Assembly (NCBI RefSeq): GCF_014193375.1
Contig: NZ_JACHZF010000011.1
Span: 81,884 to 145,883, forward strand
DNA from: Halomonas campaniensis
GTDB lineage: Bacteria; Pseudomonadota; Gammaproteobacteria; Pseudomonadales; Halomonadaceae
Direction of reading: 5' to 3'
DNA: 64,000 bases
The translations under genes were made by a program, and so were the position numbers. The notes below the pieces were generated by a model. It did not search any database. It was not told the origin of the DNA and was given only the letters and a program-made list of their open reading frames with translations. This document shows positions 61,368 to 64,000 of this stretch, in pieces. Positions within the stretch are counted from its first letter, which is position 1. Each line of letters opens with the position of its first letter.

Positions 61368-62807
61368 TTACCCCTGCTCACATCCTAGGCTCACCTCCAG
61401 CGGGTGCCCTGCCCCATCGGCCCAGGCCAGCAGGGTCTCGCGCAGGGCGCGCTGGGCTGCCGGGTCGCCGTGCACCAGCCGGACATGGCGCGGCGGGTAG
61501 CGCATGCGGCGCACGAAGTCGAGCAGGTTGCGCCGGTCGGCGTGGGCCGAGTAGCCGGAGGCCGTCTCCACCCGGGCGCGGATGTCGATGCGCTCGCCGT
61601 CGAGCTCCACCCAGCCGCCGCGGGGGCCGTAGCGCTGGATGTCGCGCCCCGGGGTGCCCGCCCCCTGGTAGCCGGTGAACAGCACGCAGTGGCGCGCATC
61701 CCCCAGCATCCGCTTCAGGTAGTTGACCACCCGGCCGCCGCTGACCATGCCGCTGGCGGCGATCACCACCGCCGGGCGGCCGCTCTCGGCGAGGTACGAC
61801 AGGGTGCGCTCGTGCTCCTCGTGGGAGCTCACGGTGTAGAGGTTCTCGAAGCTCAGCGGGTGGCGCTCACCGCGCAGCCGCCGGTGGGCCTCGGCGTCCC
61901 ACCAGGGCTTGAGCTCGCGGTAGACCTCGGTGAAGCGCGCGGCCAGGGGCGAGTCGACGATGATCTCGAGCTCCCGCCAGCGCGCGCTGCCGGCCCGGTA
62001 GATCAGCGTCTCCAACTCGTAGAGCAGCTCCTGGGTGCGGCCGATGCTGAAGGCGGGGATCACCACCGTGCCGCCGTTGGCCAGGGCCCGGTCGATGGCG
62101 GCCTTGAGCCGATCCCGGCGGTGGCGGCGATCCTCGTGCTCGCGGTCGCCGTAGGTGCTCTCCAGCACCAGGGTGTCGCAGCGCCACGGCGGCCTGGGTG
62201 CCGGCAACAGCGGCGCATGGGGCGCGCCCAGGTCGCCGGAGAAGAGCGTGCGGTGGGCAGCCCCCGTCTCGCGGTCCAGGCTGTCGAGCTCCACGTAGGC
62301 GGAGCCGAGGATATGCCCGGCGCGCTGCAGGCGCACCCGCAGCCGGTGGCGGGCGTCGTCCACCAGGGTGTGCCAGGTGCGATACTCCAGTGCCACCAGA
62401 TGGGGCTCCACCTCCGCCAGGAAGCGCTCGATCAGCGCCCGGTCGCGGGTGAAGCCCACCTTCAGGGCGTCCTCGATCACCAGCGGCAGCAGCCGGGCCG
62501 AGGGCACCGAGCAGAGGATCGGTCCCCGCCACCCCGCCGCCAGCAGGTAGGGCAGCCGGCCGATATGGTCGATATGCACGTGGGTCACCACCAGCGCCAG
62601 TACATCCTCCACCGGGAAGATGACCCGATGCTGTTCGAGGCTGTCCCGGGCCTCGGCGTCCTGGCCCTGGAAGAGGCCGCAGTCGATCAGCACGGCGCGG
62701 TCCGGCGCCAGCTGGAAGCGGTGGCAGCTGCCGGTCACGCCGCTGGCGCCGCCGTGGTGGCGAATCTCGGGGACGGGGTGGAACGTGGTACGGGATACGT
62801 CGGGCAT
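61368..62807 (-). CDS. Beta-CASP metallo-beta-lactamase-fold hydrolase (RNA-processing type)
   Basis: A 479-residue protein: an MBL domain with THVHIDHIGRLP (the zinc HxHxDH motif) and a beta-CASP insertion, VVIAASGMVSGGRVVNYLKRML, GYQGAGTPGRDIQ, and the C-terminal His motifs GYSAHADRRNLLDFVRRM and RLVHGDPAAQRAL. Relatives are predicted exo/endoribonucleases of the CPSF73 group. The N-terminus HHGGASGVTGSCHRFQL is family-typical. It appears to be monocistronic, and its physiological RNA target is unknown. Confidence 0.85.
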   Translation of the reverse strand: MPDVSRTTFHPVPEIRHHGGASGVTGSCHRFQLAPDRAVLIDCGLFQGQDAEARDSLEQHRVIFPVEDVLALVVTHVHIDHIGRLPYLLAAGWRGPILCSVPSARLLPLVIEDALKVGFTRDRALIERFLAEVEPHLVALEYRTWHTLVDDARHRLRVRLQRAGHILGSAYVELDSLDRETGAAHRTLFSGDLGAPHAPLLPAPRPPWRCDTLVLESTYGDREHEDRRHRRDRLKAAIDRALANGGTVVIPAFSIGRTQELLYELETLIYRAGSARWRELEIIVDSPLAARFTEVYRELKPWWDAEAHRRLRGERHPLSFENLYTVSSHEEHERTLSYLAESGRPAVVIAASGMVSGGRVVNYLKRMLGDARHCVLFTGYQGAGTPGRDIQRYGPRGGWVELDGERIDIRARVETASGYSAHADRRNLLDFVRRMRYPPRHVRLVHGDPAAQRALRETLLAWADGAGHPLEVSLGCEQG

Positions 62808-63046
62808 CGCGCTGGCCTCCCTGCCGGTGGATTACACCCAGTGTAGGCGGCCAAGGAGCCAAGCAAGGGGGCAAGGATTCAGGCTTGGCGGAAATTGGGG
62901 TCATCGCGCATTAGCGTGAAATCGCCCGATGGTTGCCGAAACCGCCATTGGCTGGCGAGATCATGGCAGGAGGGAGGCTCCGCCTCGCGACTGGCGCCGT
63001 CAGGCGCCCTGGCGGCTTGCTCGAGGGCGTGCTCGGCCAGTAGGGA

Positions 63047-63301
63047 TCAATAGTGGTATCGGCATTGAACGATCACGATAGCCCTGTCGGTTACCTTGTA
63101 GACGAGGCGATGTTCCCGATCGATGCGTCGCGACCAGTATCCCGACCACTGGTGCCGCAACGGCTCGGGATCGCCCAGGCCATCAAATGGCTGTCGCTGG
63201 ATGTCCTTGATCAGCATGTTGATGCGCTTGAGGGCCCTCTTGTCGCGTGACTGCCAGTAGAGATAGTCCTGCCAGGCCTGGCTGGCCCAGGTCAGCATCA
63301 T
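63047..63301 (-). CDS. yoeB: YoeB-type toxin (RelE superfamily)
   Basis: An 84-residue ribosome-dependent mRNA interferase: TWASQAWQDYLYWQSRDKRALKRINMLIKDIQRQPFDGLGDPEPL followed by WSRRIDREHRLVYKV and the C-terminal CRYHY, with the catalytic Glu, Arg and His/Tyr of YoeB. It overlaps the antitoxin's stop by four bases. Toxin residues look intact. Confidence 0.93.
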   Translation of the reverse strand: MMLTWASQAWQDYLYWQSRDKRALKRINMLIKDIQRQPFDGLGDPEPLRHQWSGYWSRRIDREHRLVYKVTDRAIVIVQCRYHY

Positions 63302-63552
63302 GAATCGATAAGGCCATGCTCAGTGTCCTCGCCCCGCTCCACCTCGGCGATGGCCTCGTTCAATCGCTGGGCGTTGCGCGGGCTCGCCATCAGGTAAGCG
63401 GTCTCCTCGTAGGACTTGAAGTCTTCTACCGACATCACGATAGCGGGCTTGCCGTTCTGGCGGGTGATCAGCACCGGCACGTGATCATCGTTGACCCGGT
63501 CCAGCACCTTGGCCAGGTGACTGCGAAAGTGGCTGTAGGTCACGGTATCCAT
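63298..63552 (-). CDS. yefM: YefM-type antitoxin (Phd/YefM family)
   Basis: An 84-residue antitoxin with the Phd/YefM N-terminal DNA-binding part (YSHFRSHLAKVLDRVNDDHVPVLITRQNGKPAIVMSVEDFKSYEETAYLM) and a flexible acidic C-terminal toxin-binding tail. The ATG at 63552 has GAGGAAAG upstream; a longer frame would include the promoter. It should repress its own promoter together with YoeB. Confidence 0.93.
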   Translation of the reverse strand: MDTVTYSHFRSHLAKVLDRVNDDHVPVLITRQNGKPAIVMSVEDFKSYEETAYLMASPRNAQRLNEAIAEVERGEDTEHGLIDS

Positions 63553-63577
63553 TCTTTCCTCCTCGACACCAGCATAC

Positions 63578-63606
63578 ATTGTACGCATTCTTGTACCTGC
63601 CTGCCA
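63578..63606 (-). promoter_or_regulatory. Promoter and operator of yefM-yoeB
   Basis: On the minus strand CTGGCA (63601-63606) and TACAAT (63578-63583) are 17 bases apart. Two TTGTAC repeats on the plus strand (63579-63584 and 63591-63596), twelve bases apart, overlap the -10 and the spacer; TGTAC boxes are the known YefM operator core. Confidence 0.6.
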
Positions 63607-63718
63607 GCATCAACCTGACTTATTCATAAGGGCAGCCTGAAAATGAAGATGGCGAGATGTTTTCTCTTTTAGAATCAGTATTTTTCTGCTAGAACGCGAT
63701 TCAAGAGGACCACTCGCC

Positions 63719-63847
63719 ATGGGTGAAACCCTAACGACCTGGTCGCCCTCGTGCAACGGCTCTGTCCGTGTTGAGCTGAGCGGGCATCGCACCACCAGCG
63801 AGAGCGGCGCTCCCGAGTTCGACACTTTCAGCCCGATTTTGGCCTGA
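63719..63847 (+). CDS. 42-residue ORF, possibly a truncated transposase start
   Basis: AGAGGA lies nine bases before the ATG. The product begins MGETLTTWSPSCNGSVRVE and ends in FSPILA. The opening reminds me of N-termini of IS1380-type transposases, but the frame closes after 42 codons and no inverted repeats or later transposase domains are seen. It is either a remnant or a small unknown protein. Confidence 0.35.
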   Translation: MGETLTTWSPSCNGSVRVELSGHRTTSESGAPEFDTFSPILA

Positions 63848-63912
63848 AACCGGCCCCTGTGGTCTGAGAATTCAGTGACTTATCGAATCGGGGCCAACAT
63901 TCTTGTAAGTGG

Positions 63913-64000
63913 CTATTCAAAATTAATCGTGCGCTCAGACCCGTAGCCGCCAAGTAGGCGACAGACCTCCTTGCTGAGGTGGTCAAATGAGAGATAGGCA
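63913..64000 (-). CDS. 3' end of an unidentified gene running off the right edge (partial)
   Basis: On the minus strand an open frame enters from the right edge and ends at TAG (63913-63915); its last residues are SKEVCRLLGGYGSERTINFE. The composition is protein-like, but only 28 codons are visible and no family can be named. The 65 bases to its left hold nothing recognisable. Confidence 0.4.
   Translation of the reverse strand, partial: AYLSFDHLSKEVCRLLGGYGSERTINFE

Noticed and set aside
62808..63046. Inverted repeat GGCGCC-GTCA-GGCGCC and neighbouring GC-rich repeats as a terminator or attachment site
   Set aside because: No T run, no integrase and no second copy in the window; probably another REP-like intergenic element.
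63610..63825. A 71-codon minus-strand ORF upstream of yefM
   Set aside because: It overlaps the plus-strand 42-codon ORF that has a better ribosome site, and its sequence looks antisense.

Overview
The window reads as a high-GC chromosomal segment of a heterotrophic, probably marine or halophilic gammaproteobacterium. My best guess is Halomonadaceae (Halomonas-like). The reasons are the dense high-GC coding, many TRAP uptake systems, a phasin (polyhydroxyalkanoate granules), a LonB-type protease and a Wza/Wzc polysaccharide system with an enterobacterial-type ops/JUMPstart element. This assignment is inference; there is no rRNA in the window. I saw no tRNA, rRNA, CRISPR array or complete insertion sequence.

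Region 1 (1-10.9 kb, minus strand) is an exopolysaccharide operon read right to left: wza lipoprotein, wzc tyrosine kinase, a Wzy/O-antigen-ligase-like polymerase, a 51-codon coupled ORF, a secreted beta-propeller phytase, a CapD/WbpM-type nucleotide-sugar dehydratase, an ABC exporter and a GT2 glycosyltransferase. A second partial gene runs off the left edge. A perfect ops core (GGCGGTAGCGTG) lies 28 nt before wza, so RfaH-type antitermination is predicted.

Region 2 (11-26.9 kb) holds housekeeping and transport genes: a membrane protein, a LonB protease overlapping a stress protein, a 48-residue protein with an internal repeat and twin palindromes, a phasin, a diguanylate cyclase with a secreted partner, a DctPQM TRAP system, and a TAXI-TRAP operon with a 3-hydroxyacyl-CoA/carnitine-type dehydrogenase opposite a LysR regulator. 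A decayed C-terminus of a second LysR gene follows the intact one. An isolated O-antigen-ligase-like gene comes next.

Region 3 (28.4-59.3 kb) is a large sugar-acid catabolic island. It contains 2-keto-3-deoxygluconate kinase; Weimberg-pathway enzymes (xylonate dehydratase, 2-keto-3-deoxyxylonate dehydratase, 2-oxoglutarate semialdehyde dehydrogenase); the non-phosphorylating L-fuconate route (FucD, SDR, FAH hydrolase); altronate/fructuronate-type enzymes; a C4-sugar-acid kinase/PdxA2 pair with its own TRAP transporter; and the De Ley-Doudoroff galactonate genes dgoD-dgoK-dgoA. A FadR-type GntR regulator lies inside it. Five promoter regions of the island carry related palindromic TGTCATAC-like elements, which suggests one regulon. 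A HigBA module and an orphan antitoxin with a decayed toxin interrupt the island.

Region 4 (59.3-64 kb) has UDP-glucose dehydrogenase and a Wzb-type phosphatase (likely partners of the distant wza-wzc operon), a beta-CASP metallo-hydrolase, REP-like inverted repeats, a YefM-YoeB module and gene fragments at the right edge.
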